Source: Rhodosporidiobolus odoratus (Eukaryota > Basidiomycota > Microbotryomycetes > Sporidiobolales > Sporidiobolaceae). From it: a DNA stretch of 64,000 nt. Below, in pieces: positions 1 through 12,329 of this stretch. A model generated the notes under the pieces. The model was given only the letters and a program-made list of their open reading frames with translations. It ran no database searches and was not told the origin of the DNA. The translations under genes and the position numbers were made by a program. Positions within the stretch are counted from its first letter, which is position 1. Each line of letters starts with the position of its first letter. The stretch covers positions 372,001 to 436,000 of the forward strand of contig JAOANU010000016.1 in NCBI GenBank assembly GCA_034387635.1, in the 5' to 3' direction.

Positions 1-413
1 GCCAGCCGCCGCACCTCTCCCATCTTGATCTTTTCTTTGACGCCTTCCTTCCCATCCTCTTCTGGTGCAGCTTCCGTGACCACTTCGGCTGTAGGTTGAT
101 CGCGACCTGTTGGTGCCTCACTTGCTGGTGATTGCGGCGTGGCTGATGATGTCGAGGCTGCTCGTATCCGTGCTGCTAGAGGAGCATAAGGCGATACTCG
201 CTTCGCTGTAGGTGAGCACTTTAGCGGGATGAAGGGGGATGAGATGCCGAGAAGGGTTCGATCTCGAGGTGATTGACATGGGGAGAAGGTGCTGGGTGGT
301 CGAGATAAGGCGGCTGCTGGCGTCGGTGCTGTTCGTAGTAGCTGCAGAACGAGAGATTGACGAGATGATGAGATGAGACGATGCGACGGGAGCAATCGCG
401 ACGACGACGCCAT
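1..413 (-). CDS. 5' end of a probable mitochondrial ABC transporter (Mdl1/ABCB10-like), partial
   Basis: On the minus strand an ATG at 413 opens a frame that stays open for 137 codons to the window edge, so the gene continues to the left of the window. The N-terminus is rich in Ser, Arg, Leu and Ala with almost no acidic residues for about 90 residues (it begins MASSSRLLPSHRL), which is typical of a mitochondrial presequence. An acidic, Pro/Ala-rich linker follows, and the last visible residues read KIKMGEVRRLA. Half-type mitochondrial ABC exporters of the Mdl1/ABCB8/ABCB10 group carry a similar 'E-[IV]-R-[RK]-L' motif just before the first transmembrane helix. The family call rests on that short motif plus the presequence, so it is tentative. 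No transmembrane helix or nucleotide-binding motif is inside the window. Between this ATG and the next gene, positions 414-728 hold nothing I can assign. Confidence 0.4.
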   Translation of the reverse strand, partial: MASSSRLLPSHRLISSSRQSLVLQLLRTAPTPAAALSRPPSTFSPCQSPRDRTLLGISSPFIPLKCSPTAKRVSPYAPLAARIRAASTSSATPQSPASEAPTGRDQPTAEVVTEAAPEEDGKEGVKEKIKMGEVRRL

Positions 414-728
414 GGAGGACGGAACCGGTAGCGGAAGGTAGAGCCTGAGCTGAAGTAGCTCTGATGCTCGTTGTTGGTGTACTTGAAGTGAATCGAGGTG
501 AGCGGTGGACGGCAGACTCTCGACTTCCCGGATCGCTTTGCAAGTTTCCTTTTCGTCATGCATTCATGGCCCAGCTTTCCTCTCCTCTCTTTCTTTACGT
601 TGACAGCCTAGCTAGTCACGACGACAAGCTCTGTACAAACGTACACTGCCAAGCGATCCCGCGCCTCATCGACTTCCACCCGTCCTCTCAGGCTACAACC
701 CGCGAGAACAAAACCTATCCGTCCCGCC

Positions 729-2423
729 TTACCGACGACCACGCGACGACCCTTGCTGCTGGTCATCGTCGTCGTACCCACCTTGGTCGTCATCTCGGTA
801 GCTCCCTCCTCCCCGTCCACCCTGGTACCCGTCGTCGTCCGTCTCGCTGTCGCTCGGCGCCCCTCGTCCGCCCCTTCCACCACTGCCTCCAACGAGCTTC
901 TCCTCATCCGAGTACCCATCCTGATCGTCGTCGTCCCCACGCTTGGATTTGTGCTTCTTACTCTTCTTGCCACCGCCGGCTCCGCCCGCCGCCGCCGACG
1001 GGTCGTCACCCTGGTTTTGCTTGTTGTGCCTGCGTTTTTGTTTTTGGGTCGCGAGGTACTTGGATGAACGCTTGCCGAGGAAACGGGCGAGAGCGAACCC
1101 CCGCCCGGCAGGAGAAAAGCGGACGCACCACCACCAGAATGCGCCTCCCGCCGCGGCGAGGAGTAGAAGCAGCACGATGCCGCCGATGACCCACTTGGTC
1201 TTGCTGCCGGAGCTGGACTCGTCGGAAGATGACGATGATGTTGACGAGTCGTCACTCGAGCTGTCGGATGCGGAGGAGCTGCGGAAGGAAGTACGCATCG
1301 TCAAGACGCTGGTAACGCGACATGAGGGAGACTCGACGCACGGAGAAGCGCTGACGGCACTCGACGCAACATTCGTGACCGCCGCAGAGATAGCGCTTGT
1401 TGCTCCAGCGGCCGCAGTGGCGCCAGTTGCGACGGCTCCATTGAGCGAGTTGCCGCCTGCCATGGTCGACAAGCCGAGATCCATCGTCGCGCCAGCGGCC
1501 TGGTCGGCACTGCGAGTCAAGAGGGAACGGGAAAGGGTGAGCTATGATCCTTTGACTACGACGGCAGAGAAACAAAGAGGCTCACCCACTCCCAGCCGCA
1601 CCCGCAGCGCCGGTAGCTCCTCCAGTCAGATCATTCGAAACGCCCATCTGTCCGCCCGGCATACTCATCGCACCGCCTCCCATGCTGATTCCTCCACCTC
1701 CCATACTCAGCCCTGCGTCACCGCCCATCGTAACATCGGCTCCAGACTGGGTCATTCCGTCAGATCCGTTGTCCATAAGGTCGTTGGTAACGGTTTGACC
1801 GCCGCTGCCGTTCGGGTCGTCCATCGAGGAGAAGTCGCCCTTCCCGCCGCTGCTGTTGCCGTAGTCACCAGACTGGCTATCCCCATCGCCCCCACTGTAC
1901 CCAGTTGGTTTCCCTCCTCCCTTTCCTCCCGAGCTGCTGCTATCCTCATCATCCCCATCCCCTCCTACAACCTTGGTCGCATCACTCATCACACTAGTCC
2001 CTTCCTTGTCCGTCACACGGATCTTGACCTGACTGCCATTCGGTACTTGCGACTCGGACGCGCGCCATTGAATAGAGGTTCCGGTCCAGCCTTCGGTAGA
2101 CGAGACGACTTTGTTGTTGATGTAGACTTTGATGGTGAAAGGGGTGGAACCTCCCGTCCTGCGTTGCACAAGCGGAATCGGAGTAGGCGCGGTGGTTCAG
2201 GAGGCGATGGAGCCAGATGGAGGCAGGAAGTGGAAGGGAAAAAACGAATAGCAAGAACGTACCATTGGAACTTGATTGCTTGGCCTACTTGCACTGTCTG
2301 CTCCGTTGTGATAGAGATACTACTCGCAGCGGCCGCCGCTAGGGTCGCGGCAAAGACGCCGAGGAGTAGGAGGAGAGATGGGGACGAGGAGAAGCGGACG
2401 AATCGGAAGGGGTGGAGCCGCAT
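729..2423 (-). CDS. Secreted single-pass membrane protein with Kre9/Knh1-like beta domain and Gly/Met/Asp-rich regions
   Basis: Three exons (2423-2263, 2158-1586, 1509-729) join in frame to give 504 residues. Residues 1-35 are a signal peptide with a long Leu/Ala core. The next ~95 residues resemble the Ser/Thr-rich surface-protein (Kre9/KNH-like) beta domain: an FQWTGGSTPFTIKV motif is created exactly across the first splice junction, which supports the model. A long Ser/Gly/Asp stretch follows, then Met-Gly repeats (SMGGGGISMGGGAMSMPGG). Further on is a Ser/Asp-rich stalk and one transmembrane helix (WVIGGIVLLLLLAAAGGAFW). The cytosolic tail of ~130 residues starts basic and becomes Asp/Gly/Arg-rich. 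The topology (secreted sensor-like domain, Ser-rich stalk, one helix, charged tail) recalls fungal cell-wall sensors. That role is inferred; no WSC domain is visible. Confidence 0.75.
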
Positions 2424-2922
2424 CTTGGGCGGTTAGTTCGGACTAGAAGAGCGTTCGTACTGGCGAGTGAGAGGTGGTAGTGCAAGAGCGCGAAGACAGA
2501 GGCGAAGAGGAGCAGGAACGGGTAGTCCACGGAGGCTGAAAAAGAAGAGGTGGAGGTGGCCGTGGAGGTTGTCACGGTTAACTAAACTGCCTGCAAGATC
2601 GTCGGTACACACGAGCTGGTAGGCCGTGGCCACTGGCCTGTTTACGAAGAAGACGATGTGACCGACGAAAGCGGATCGAGCGGCAAGTGCCCGGAAAAGT
2701 GCTTGACCTTCTCAATCTGGCAGAAGGTCAGCTAATGGTCATCTCCGCCAATTAAGAGGATTTGCAGCGAGTGCCGAGAAACACCGCTCATAATGCAGAA
2801 CCAAGCGTTGCAGCGAGCCCCTCGAGAAATGCAGCTAGAGCAGCTTCGGCCTCGTTTAAAGCAACAAGTCAGCTTACTTTAGCCTCGAACGTTGGCACGG
2901 AATAAGGTGAATGAACGTACAG
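2424..2922. other. Intergenic region, no gene seen
   Basis: This is the upstream flank of the surface-protein gene and the 3' flank of the MATH/BTB relic. I see no reading frame with coding character, RNA gene or repeat. Confidence 0.5.
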
Positions 2923-4324
2923 TTACCCGCTGGCCACGGCCCGAATGACAGCAACCGCGACGAATCCGCCACCTTGTATCTCGTCATTCTCCACCTTCTG
3001 CATGATTCCCTTCCAGCTCTTCGTATCCCTAACTGCGGACCAATTCTCCTTGACGAAATCGAGAACGACCTTTCTCCGGTCGCCGTACGCAATCGAGGTT
3101 TTCCCGAAAAGCTCGACAGCGGCGGAGTTGATGACTAACGATGACTTGAGCGCGTCGAGGGCTTTTTGCTGAAGGTCTTCAAGCTGGAGAAGATGGGCGA
3201 GGCGGTAGGTGGACTTGGGGGGAAACGGGTAAAGGCAGGGAAGGGTTGTGTTCGACCTTGTAGGAGAGGAAGTCGTCGCGACTTTTCCAAAACTTGGAGA
3301 TCAGAGGATAGGACGACGATGGAGGTGCGAACTATATGAAGCCGGTTTGTAGGAATATGAGGATGGCTCATAGGTAGAGAAGGCAGCCTGAGTGATGGTG
3401 ATCTGGCGGAAAGATATGTCGTCCGCTTCGGACGACTGGTCGAGTTGCGGAGGGGAGCGGGAGAAAAGGAAGGCATCTGACTCGTCGTCCGAGTCTTCTA
3501 GTTCTTGTTCCACACGATCAGGTGCTATAGTGACGGTAGATACCGTAGTGCGGGCACGCTTCGACCGGCGAGGGGTGGTTTCGGCGAATCCGGAAGCTAG
3601 AAGAGTGTCGACTCCGTAAGAAGCGAAACGCGAGAGCAGCTCGGCCTTGACCCAAAGCTCTGCGCCGGTCGTATGAGCGCGAGGGAAGAAAAGGCGGACG
3701 TTGTGCGGAAGCTGCTCTTTGTGGACGCCTACGTGAAGGAATATCAGAGCAAGTAAGGACTGGAAACCGTTGAAATACTAACCGGAAATCTTTTGGGCTA
3801 AACCTCGCGCCACCATTACTGGGGCAGCGCTTTGGTTTGTCTTGTTGCGCTGCCATATTATCGAGAGTACAGAGCAGGCGATACGCTCGATGAGTTGCTG
3901 GCACATACGCGCCTTCCGAATTCTCCGCAGCCCGACTCCATTTCTTGGGCAGAACCTGATAGCGTTTGCCATGATATGCCTCGCTGGTTCCTGGTATCGG
4001 CTGGGGCAATGGTCCCTCAAATCTGGCCGTGTCGATACCGTGGGCGACTTTGCTGTCCTCCAGCCAACTTGAAAAGAGCTTGTAGCTGAAGGTTACGTGG
4101 TCTCCGAATAGCGATGCGGGGAGAGGACCGTGACAGAGCTAGACGACTAAGTTGCCGTCGTCTTTGGACAGCCCGACCGACCATTCACGGGCTAAACGGC
4201 GCGACAGGTGAATTTTTTCGAAATTGAGCTCTTCGTCCGTGATATCGAAGTCGAGGTCCCAGGCGAAAACGTGTCGATGTGTATGAGCGATGTCGACTTC
4301 CTTCAGACTCGGCTCGAAGGGCAT
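2923..4324 (-). pseudogene. MATH/BTB-like family, copy A (decayed)
   Basis: The minus-strand copy has the same exon plan as the other family members. Exon 1 (ATG at 4324) encodes a MATH-like beta sandwich (FAWDLDFDI, then REWSVGLSKDDGN) but hits an in-frame TAG at 4139-4141, after which homologous residues continue (DHVTFSYKLFSSW). The exon ends in GLAQKISG with a phase-1 donor near 3780, as in copies C, D and E. Exon 2 opens HKEQLPHNVRLFFPRA and shows the BTB-like ELWVKAELLSRF segment, a basic patch (PRRSKRART) and the acidic insert EDSDDESDAFLFSRSPP. The frame then shifts after AFSTY near 3380 and a TAG follows. The C-terminal third (AAVELFGKTSIAYGDRR onward) is open again to a TAA at 2923-2925. 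At least two lesions make this a pseudogene. Confidence in the family relationship is high; the assignment to MATH and BTB folds is by motif only. Confidence 0.75.
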
Positions 4325-4796
4325 GGCGAGGAGACGAGGCGGGGATGCAAAGTGGCAGGAGGAAGTTCGAGAGGTCGCAGATCTAGGGATGCGGAGCGAC
4401 CTTTGGCGGTCACCTGATCGGTCGTGGTTCGAGAGGAGCTGCTCTCATTACGTTGGAATGCAGCCGAGCGTTTCGACGTGCGTGGGACGAGGTCGAGGAG
4501 GTCAAAGGCAGGTCTTGCTCTTGCGAAGAGACGCGCGAGACCTATAGCTGCATGCTTCGTCTCGCCCTGCCCGTAAGGTTCCGCGATCACCTCTGACGCC
4601 TTCAAGCTGGCACGAGCGCTGTCTGCCATACTTCGTCGCGTGCAGAATGACGGTTTCCGCCCTCTTCCCGACGTCAACTCGCTGCAAGTTCGGTAATCCT
4701 GAATGACCTAACTTCTTCTTTACGAGCACAACAAGCACACATCCTGTACATCCCCTTTCGAGCTCCACAAGACCTCGCCTGAACACTCCGCCGCCG

Positions 4797-6381
4797 TCAG
4801 GCCTTCCTCCTCCCTCTCCCCTGCTGTTTCATCCTCGTCTCGCACTGACTGCAGTACCAGCTTCCCTCTGGCGATTCCTTCAGCCCGATGCAGTTAAGGT
4901 GGAACCATTCGATCTTGCAGTCGCGAGCGTCGCAACCGATCATCTGCGGGTATGGAGGCACAGGCGCGAAGGGTAGGATGAGAAAGAGAACAAAGTTATC
5001 AGCGTCAGCAACGCTTCGAGAGAGCGCATTCTGAAGAGTGCATGGATTTCCGACGAAGACGAAGACTTCGACGGAAAGGTCGAGATGTGAGATGTAACGA
5101 AACGCACCTCGCCGAATGAAGGCCGTTGGCAGAAGCAATACGGCGTCAAATCCTCCCCTTCGGCCTCGACACTCTCCTCCTCCCTGACACTGCCAGCTCG
5201 ACTATCGTCCTCTTGTTTCCTTTTCCTCCCTTGAGCCTGCGCAACCGCCTGAGCCTGAGCCTGCTGAGCCTGCAAGATCTGCTGCTGTTGCTGTTGAGCC
5301 TGCTGTTGCAACGCCTGAGCTTGAGCGTGCGCGAACCGCTGCTGCATTTGCTGCATTTGCTGTTGTTGCTGGAGAAAGGCGAGGTGGTTGGGCTGTGGCT
5401 GGGGAGCGCCTGGAGTACCCATCGAAGCGGGGGAGGCGTATGCGACGTTCTGGAGGCGAGATGGTCCAGCACGGCGGGAGCCGGCAGCGGCCAGCGGGGT
5501 GCCAGGAGGAGCGGCACCGGGTGTTTGTGCGAACTGATACCCAGAGGGCAGGCCAGATTGCGCGGAGGCGAGTTGTGCGGGTAAGAGGGGCACTTGCATC
5601 GGCGTGTTGGCTGCGGCGGAGGTGCGTCGCTCTGCGGGATGAGCATAGATCATCAGTAAAGTCCGCATGACGGGGGCGGGCGGCCAGCACGTGGACTGCC
5701 GCGAAGATCCGAGCGACCAGCACTCACTGTCTTGATACGCTGGAGTACCTGGAGTGGGCTGTCCATACGTTTGCGCGTATGGGTTATACGAGTCGGTCCC
5801 TCCCGGTGTATCAGTATAGGTTGGCTGAGAAGTGAAGAGGGCGTTCGGGGTCGGTGCAGGAGCGTTCGGAGCGAAAGAAGGGAGGGTGGGGAGCGGAGGG
5901 ACTGTGGAGGTCAGGAGCTCGAGCTGGGCTTGCAGGCGGTTCAGATGGCGAGAGAGCTGTGGAGCAAATGTTCTTCAGTGCTAGGCAACCGAAGAGCGAG
6001 CGCAAAGGACAAACCAGGTTGACACCTCGTTCTGCGAGAGCTACTTTTTCTCGAGTGGTCACTTCCGCGTTATCGAGGTCAAGCCTGTGAAGAAGATGTG
6101 TTTCAGCAGGCGGTCAAGGACCAGGGGCAAGGCGAGACGTACCTGATTTTTTTGGTACTCGTCTCTTCCTTCGGGTTGAGTACCAGCAAGCCCTGCCCAC
6201 CCTGAGCTGGTGGTCTCGCATGCTTCTGCAAAGCCTGATCTCGCTGCGTCGCCCTGCTTCTCAGGTCTGACACCCTTCCTTCCTTGTGTCCGATCTCCTC
6301 CAGAATGTGACAGACCTCTGACGGGAGGTTGTCGAGTGAACTGACAAAGTCGGCGAGGAGGACGGCCGCGTCTTCTGACAT
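4797..6381 (-). CDS. ING-family PHD-finger protein (Yng2-like, NuA4-type histone acetyltransferase subunit)
   Basis: Exons join to a protein with an N-terminal ING domain and a C-terminal PHD finger. ATG at 6381 starts MSEDAAVLLADFVSSLDNLP followed by SEVCHILEEIGHKE, the conserved ING opening. Splicing restores the second ING helix (REKVALAERGVNL joined to LSRHLNRLQAQL); only the downstream donor keeps this frame. The middle is Gln/Ala-rich (QQQQQMQQMQQ and related runs) with a basic GRKRKQ patch. The PHD finger spans the last intron: YCFCQRPSFGE, then MIGCDARDCKIEWFHLNC and GSWYCSQC, with all C4HC3 zinc ligands present and a WFH motif. A short basic tail ends the protein. ING proteins read H3K4me3 and belong to NuA4 or Rpd3-type complexes. 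The PHD wording is closer to Yng2/ING4-5 than to Pho23, which is a judgement by eye. The gene is divergent from the Pol I subunit gene. Confidence 0.88.
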
Positions 6382-6837
6382 ATCGCCTTACCGTTACTTG
6401 CGATCTCTGCCGCGTTCCGAAGGTGTCTTGAGGTGATTAACGAGAGTTGCAAGTGGGGTGTTCGTAGTCAGCGAAAGTGAGACGAGAAGGCGTCGACCTC
6501 GACCGACGAGTCCGCGAGTGTTTGAGGGAGATTCTTTGGAGTACTGCGTGTGTGCCAGTGGTGCAGCGCAACCTAGGCAATGAGTGCAGAGCGAGAGAGG
6601 TGTGCGGAGTATGGTTGATTAGGTTTGCTCGACTAGGTTTGCATTACAAACTGAGAATTGCCGAGGTGCGACTCCAGCTCAAGCGATCTCGCGTTCCAAC
6701 TCGTTCGAAAGTAGCTCGCTAAGCTGGTCTAAGTGCTCGCGGGCTGTCAGCAGCACATAACACATACACTAGACCCTCCTTCACTGCCCTTTGAAGCGAG
6801 GACGACAATTCTCTCTTCCCTCTTCGTTCACTTCAAG
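6382..6837. promoter_or_regulatory. Shared divergent promoter region (ING gene / RPA135)
   Basis: These 456 bp separate the two start codons of a divergent pair. The stretch must hold both promoters and 5' UTRs. I see no clear TATA box or known operator, and no third gene. Confidence 0.5.
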
Positions 6838-9800
6838 ATGCCCAGTCTCGCCGTCGTATCCTCAGTCGCAGGGCCTTCCAAGTCCGCAGCCGACTACAAG
6901 AAGCGTACTGGGTTCACTCCCACCTCTTTCCGAACCCTAGACCGCGAACGAGCCTTCTCCAATCCCTCCACTTCCGCCCACAAATACTCGGCACCTCAAG
7001 AACTCGTCGCTCCCCACATTCACTCGTTTGATGCCCTCTTTGAAGGTGCACCGACCGGCAAAGATGGCGCAGTGGACATGAGCAAGGGACTGCTGGACCT
7101 GGGCATCAAGGACTTGCTCCCCAAGGTCGTCTTCGATCACAAGGGAGAGGAGGAAGGCTCGACGGGCAACAGGCTCGAGAGTGCGCCCCGCAGTCTGGCT
7201 TCCTGTGGTACCTGACTGACAGCTGTGCCTACAGTGGAGATTCTCGAGGTTACCGTCGGTCGACCGATGGCTTGGATCAAAGGACAGCATTCTCGGGAGA
7301 GGCGGACGTACCCTACTGAGGTACGGTCTTTCTCCGCAGTCACAGCGAGCGCATACTGATGCTTCACTCTACAGGCTCGAGAACGACTAACGACTTACGC
7401 AGGAAAGATGACGGCGAAGATCAAGGTGTCTGTAAACGGCGGTCCGGCGCATATCGAGAGTCGGGATCTGGGTAACCTGCCGTTGATGGTCAAGGTGAGT
7501 AGATTCTGCTCGACTCGTCACTCCCGAGGCTCTACTGAGCGCTTTCTCCCTAGTCCGCCCGGTGTCACCTTCGCAACCTCCCTCCATCCGAACTTGTCGC
7601 ACACGGAGAAGAAGCAGAGGAGATGGGTGGCTACTTCATCATCAACGGAAACGAACGTCTCATCCGGTTCCTCATCGTACCCCGAAGAAACCATGTCACC
7701 TCTATCATCCGTCCTTCCTTCGGCAACCGAGGCGCCGCCTACACCCAATACGGTGTGCAGATCCGCTCCGTCCGCCCCGATCAAACTGCTCAAACCAACA
7801 CTCTCCACTATCTCTCCAACGGCGGCTCTACCCTCCGTTTCTCCTGGCGCAAGGCGGAATACATGGTCCCCGTTGTGATGATCCTGAAGGCCCTGACCGG
7901 CGCAACGGACAAAGAGATCTTCCTCGGCATCCTTCAGCAGGACTTCTCCAACACCTTCATGACGGATCGTGTCGAGCTGTTGCTGCGAGGCTTCAAGTCT
8001 TACGGCCTCTTCACCCGTCAGCAATGCCTCGAATTTATCGGCGACAAGTTCCGCGTCGTGATGGGATGCCCGGAAGACTGGACCGACGTACAGGTCGGAC
8101 AGCACCTCCTCAACACCATCGTTCTTCCTCACCTCACTGACCCTCGGGACAAGGTCCGCATGCTCTAGTAAGCCGTTTCCCTTACCTAGCCTCCCCATAG
8201 TCGACTCTCCTGACCTCATGTATCTCGTGCCTGCCTTTAGCTTCATGATCCGCAAGCTGTACGCCCTCGTCGGAGGCGAGTGCTGCGCCGACAACCCTGA
8301 TTCGCCGCAACACCAGGAGATCCTCATGCCCGGTTTCCTGTACGGCATGATCGTCAAGGAGAAGCTCGACGAGCTTCTCAGCGGCATTCGGGCGCAGATG
8401 GTGCAAGACATCCGCCGACAAATACCGGGAACCGACCTCACCGACACGAAGTACGTCGCGAAAACAATTCAACGCGTCAACGCCGACATTGGTGCCAAGC
8501 TCGCCTACTTCCTCGCTACCGGTAATCTCGTCTCTCCCTCCGGACTCGATCTGCAACAAGCGTCGGGCTACACCATCGTCGGCGAGAAGCTCAACTTTAC
8601 CCGGTACATCGCCCACTTCCGTTCCGTGCATCGAGGAGCTTTCTTCGCCGAGCTAAAGACTACCACCGTCCGCAAGCTCCTCCCCGAAGCTTGGGGCTTC
8701 CTTTGTCCCGTCCACACCCCCGATGGTTCCCCTTGCGGTCTTCTCAACCACTTCGCCCACAAGTGTCGACTCGTCCACGAACACCTCCCCGTCCACTATG
8801 TTCCCGCTCTTCTTTCCTCCCTCGGCATGCTCCAGCCCCTCGACCCATCCATCGACGGCCGCAAGCACGTCTGCGTTCAGCTCGATGGCCGAATCGTCGG
8901 CTGGGCTACGCCGACCCTGGCGAAGCAGCTCGCCGACACCCTGCGGTTGTGGAAGACGGAAGGCCAGCACGACATCCCTCTGGACCTCGAGATCGGCTTC
9001 GTCCCGCTGTCGAAGGGTGGTCAGTACCCCGGTCTCTACCTCTTCGCGTCTCGGGCGCGCATGATGCGCGACGTCAAGCTTCTCTCGAACGGCAAGACCG
9101 ACTCGGTCGGTCCGTTCGAGCAGGTTTACCTCGATATCGCCTGCATGCCGGATGAAGTAGAGCAGGGCCTGACAACTCACATCGAATTCTCCCCGACGCA
9201 CGTTCTCTCCCTCCTCGCCAACTTGACCCCCTTCTCCGACTACAACCAATCTCCGCGAAACATGTACCAATGTCAGATGTCGAAGCAGACGATGGGTACT
9301 CCTTCGACTGCCCTTCAGCGAAGGACGGACAACAAGCTCTACCGCTTGCAGTCCGGCCAAACTCCCATCGTCCGCCCCGACCTTCACAACACGTACGGTA
9401 TGGACGGCTACCCGAATGGCACCAACGCCATCGTCGCTGTCATCTCCTACACCGGTTACGACATGGAAGACGCCATGATCCTGAATAAGTCGGCGCACGA
9501 GCGCGGATTCGGTCACGGTTCAATCTACAAGAGCCACATCGTCGACCTTCGAACGGTTCGAGGGGACAAGGGGGCCGGAAACGTACCGGATGTCCACTTT
9601 GGGTTGGGGCCGGATGTGAGGAAAGACGATGAGAAGTGGAACACGGTGGATGAGGATGGACTGCCGTTGATTGGGGCGAGGATCGCGACGGGCGGGATCT
9701 TGGCGGCGTACTATGATCAGACGAGTGGGAAAACGAAGGTCGACAAGTATAAGGGAGATGAGACGGCATACGTTGATGAGGTGCGATTAATCGGTGCGCC

Positions 9801-11063
9801 TTATCTCTCTGGCTCAACTTCATGTCCCGCATCCAGTCCTTCCCCATTACTTCACGTATAATGACGCGTCGTTCCCTACCCAGGCGACGACACTTCCGAC
9901 GCGCAAGCGAAGAAGCTGCACATCAAGCTCCGGATTCCCCGTTCCCCCGTCATCGGCGACAAATTCTCCTCTCGACACGGACAAAAGGGTGTCTGCTCGC
10001 AGAAGTACCCGGCCGTCGACATGCCCTTCACCGAGTCCGGTATGCAGCCCGACGTCATCATCAACCCTCACGCCTTCCCCTCGCGTATGACGATCGGTAT
10101 GTTCGTCGAATCCATCGCCGCTAAGGCCGGCGCCATGCACGGCCTCGCGCAGGACGGCACGCCCTTCAACTTCTCGGAAGACGATACGCCTTTAGAATAT
10201 TTTGGGGAGCAACTCAAGGAGGCGGGGTACAATTACTACGGAAACGAGCCGATGTACTCGGGTATTACGGGAGAGGAGTTCCACGCCGATATCTACATCG
10301 GAGTCGTCTACTACCAGCGTCTTCGTCACATGGTCGGCGACAAGTGGCAGGTCCGTACGACTGGACCGCTCGACCAGACGACCCGTCAACCCGTCAAGGT
10401 GCGTTTCCTTCTTCACCCTTCCTCCTCGTCTCCTTTCCTGCATGCGCCCTAGTGTCCCTCCTCGACTTGCTGGTTTTGCGCTTGCGTGTGCCTCGAAACC
10501 CTGACTGATCCGTCTTTCCTCCGTTTTCCCCTTCACTCCCGCAGGGTCGCAAGCGTGGTGGTGGTATTCGTTTCGGAGAGATGGAACGCGACGCCCTTCT
10601 CGCCCACGGCACCTCCTTCCTTCTCCAAGACCGTCTCATGAACTGCTCCGACTACTCCACCGCCTGGGTCTGCCGATCTTGCGGTTCAATGGTCTCGCTC
10701 GGGTACGACCAAATCACCCTCGCCTCGTCCCTGCATGGCGGCGTCGACAATGGACCGGAACTCGCGAGCGGACCGGGTGGAGAGTATTGCCGAATCTGTC
10801 GGTCGAAGGCGATTGAGGAGTATGAGGCAGAAGTGGCCAAGAGTAAGAAGCAGAAGAAGGTTCACGGGACAGACTTTGTCTTTGAGCGGAGTGGCGAGGT
10901 CAAGGGTGGAGAGTTGGACGTTGTGGCTGTGCCCTTCGTGTTCAGGCTGCTTGTGGCCGAGTTGAGCGCTATGGGCATTCAGATATCGGTGAACTTTCTT
11001 TCATGCTTTCTCGCGGAGTCCCCCATACTGACCCCTTTCCTTCGATAGGTTGGCGTTGACTAG
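6838..11063 (+). CDS. RPA135: DNA-directed RNA polymerase I, second-largest subunit (RPA135/RPA2)
   Basis: Eight exons encode the beta-like subunit that forms the Pol I active-centre cleft, making pre-rRNA in the nucleolus. The start ATG at 6838 gives [10 protein letters not shown]. Exon joins restore known blocks: [86 protein letters not shown]. Later blocks are [19 protein letters not shown], the hybrid-binding segment [20 protein letters not shown], and [16 protein letters not shown]. The C-terminal zinc ribbon is present as CRSCGS and CRICRS. A short last exon ends ISVGVD. One intron uses the donor after GAGGTGCGATTAATCG, which gives [15 protein letters not shown]. The wording (FRFSWRK-type block, no Pol II- or Pol III-specific motif) points to Pol I rather than RPB2 or RPC2. 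All catalytic blocks look intact. Confidence 0.95.
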
Positions 11064-12329
11064 AGCATTTCGCATTGTAACATCGTTCTCACCTGGCATG
11101 GTTTTCATTGACGCGAGCTGCATAGCGCAAAGGCGAGGTCGCGTTTGTTCAGAGCGTAGTAAAAGCTTGTTAGGCGCTGTGCCATTGCTTTCGCGAAACT
11201 GGTTCAATACTCTCTGACAGACCGCCGCTCACTGTACTGCAAACGTACGGCCTGGGGGGGTGAGCGCCGGGTGAATGCAACTGCTGCGTCGGCGATGGTC
11301 GTATCGATGATTGCGCCAGCGCAGCGCAAACAAAGAGGCTGACACCGAAGGCAGGAGCGTTAGCAGAGTCGGAAAGGATGTAGCGCGGCTCCCACGTATC
11401 AAATGGGATGAAACGCAGTCTGGACAGCGACAGAGAAAGAAGCGCACCATTCGTTCTCTCGCCAGCCTGAGCTAGGTTGTACTTGTCGCGCCTAGAAGGC
11501 TTGCTCTGCAGGGAAAGATCGTCGTAGCTCGTTGATCGGTCATCCAGGCTCGGTTGGAGGGGAAATGAGCGCGCGAGAAGCAGCATATAGTTGTGAACAA
11601 GCGATTAAGAGCAAGAGGACAAGCAAGAAAAGCGCACAAGAAGGCATGGGATTGAGCGCAAACGCTGCAGCAAGGGTAGACGGGTCGGGAGGATGCTCGA
11701 GCGGGTCTCAGTCGCTGTTGTCGGCGATTACTAGGTTGCTTTGGCGAGGAGAGGGCGAGACGACGGCTACCGACCCTGAGATCGCCTTCCATCCCCTCAA
11801 ACCTCGCCGCAGGGACCGCTTTTTGTAGTTCTGTGCGCATAGCTGCATATAACGGTACCTCCGTACGCGTGCACTAACAGTCTGGTAGCGCTCATGCGAC
11901 TGTTGAGTGTGCAGCTTTGCGTCGAGCGAAATGCCGTGGGGAAAGCGAGCAGGGCTCGCTGGGGGGGATTGAAGGGTGGGAGAAGGACGCGATGAGGCTG
12001 AACAATGTTCTGCAGGCCGCCTGGCTGAATCTGCGGTAGGTAAGACGAGCAATTCGGTTGCAAGAGGCGAACCCCCCCAACCCCCCTTCCTTCTCGATCT
12101 TCTCTCTTGCCTTCTCGTTCCTCTGCACCGTTGAACAGCATCTTGCCATCACTCATCACCCTCAGAGCTGCTCTGACGTCCGCCACTGCGTTCCTGAGCG
12201 AGGCACTTGGCCAGCACAGTCGTTTAGGTCATTCAACCTCGAATACCACTTCTGCCATCCTCCGCTTCACATCCCAGCCATCTCACAGGCTGTCCCTCTC
12301 ACGGCGGACAACGATCGCCCCGGTTAACC
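11064..12329. other. Intergenic region, no gene recognised
   Basis: About 1.25 kb lies between the Pol I subunit gene and MATH/BTB copy B. Several stop-free stretches exist on both strands, as expected in GC-rich DNA, but none has splice-consistent or recognisable protein character. A C-rich patch lies near 12068-12085. Confidence 0.4.

Noticed and set aside
943..2436. Long plus-strand open frame opposite the surface-protein gene
   Set aside because: A shadow of the minus-strand gene: the opposite strand has a signal peptide, splice-restored motifs and a transmembrane helix, whereas this frame has none.
7518..9516. Long minus-strand open frames opposite RPA135
   Set aside because: They mirror the highly biased codons of the Pol I subunit and have no independent features.
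6838..11063. Identification as RPB2 (Pol II) or RPC2 (Pol III)
   Set aside because: The FRFSWRK-type block, the [14 protein letters not shown] block and the form of the C-terminal zinc ribbon fit the Pol I subunit better.
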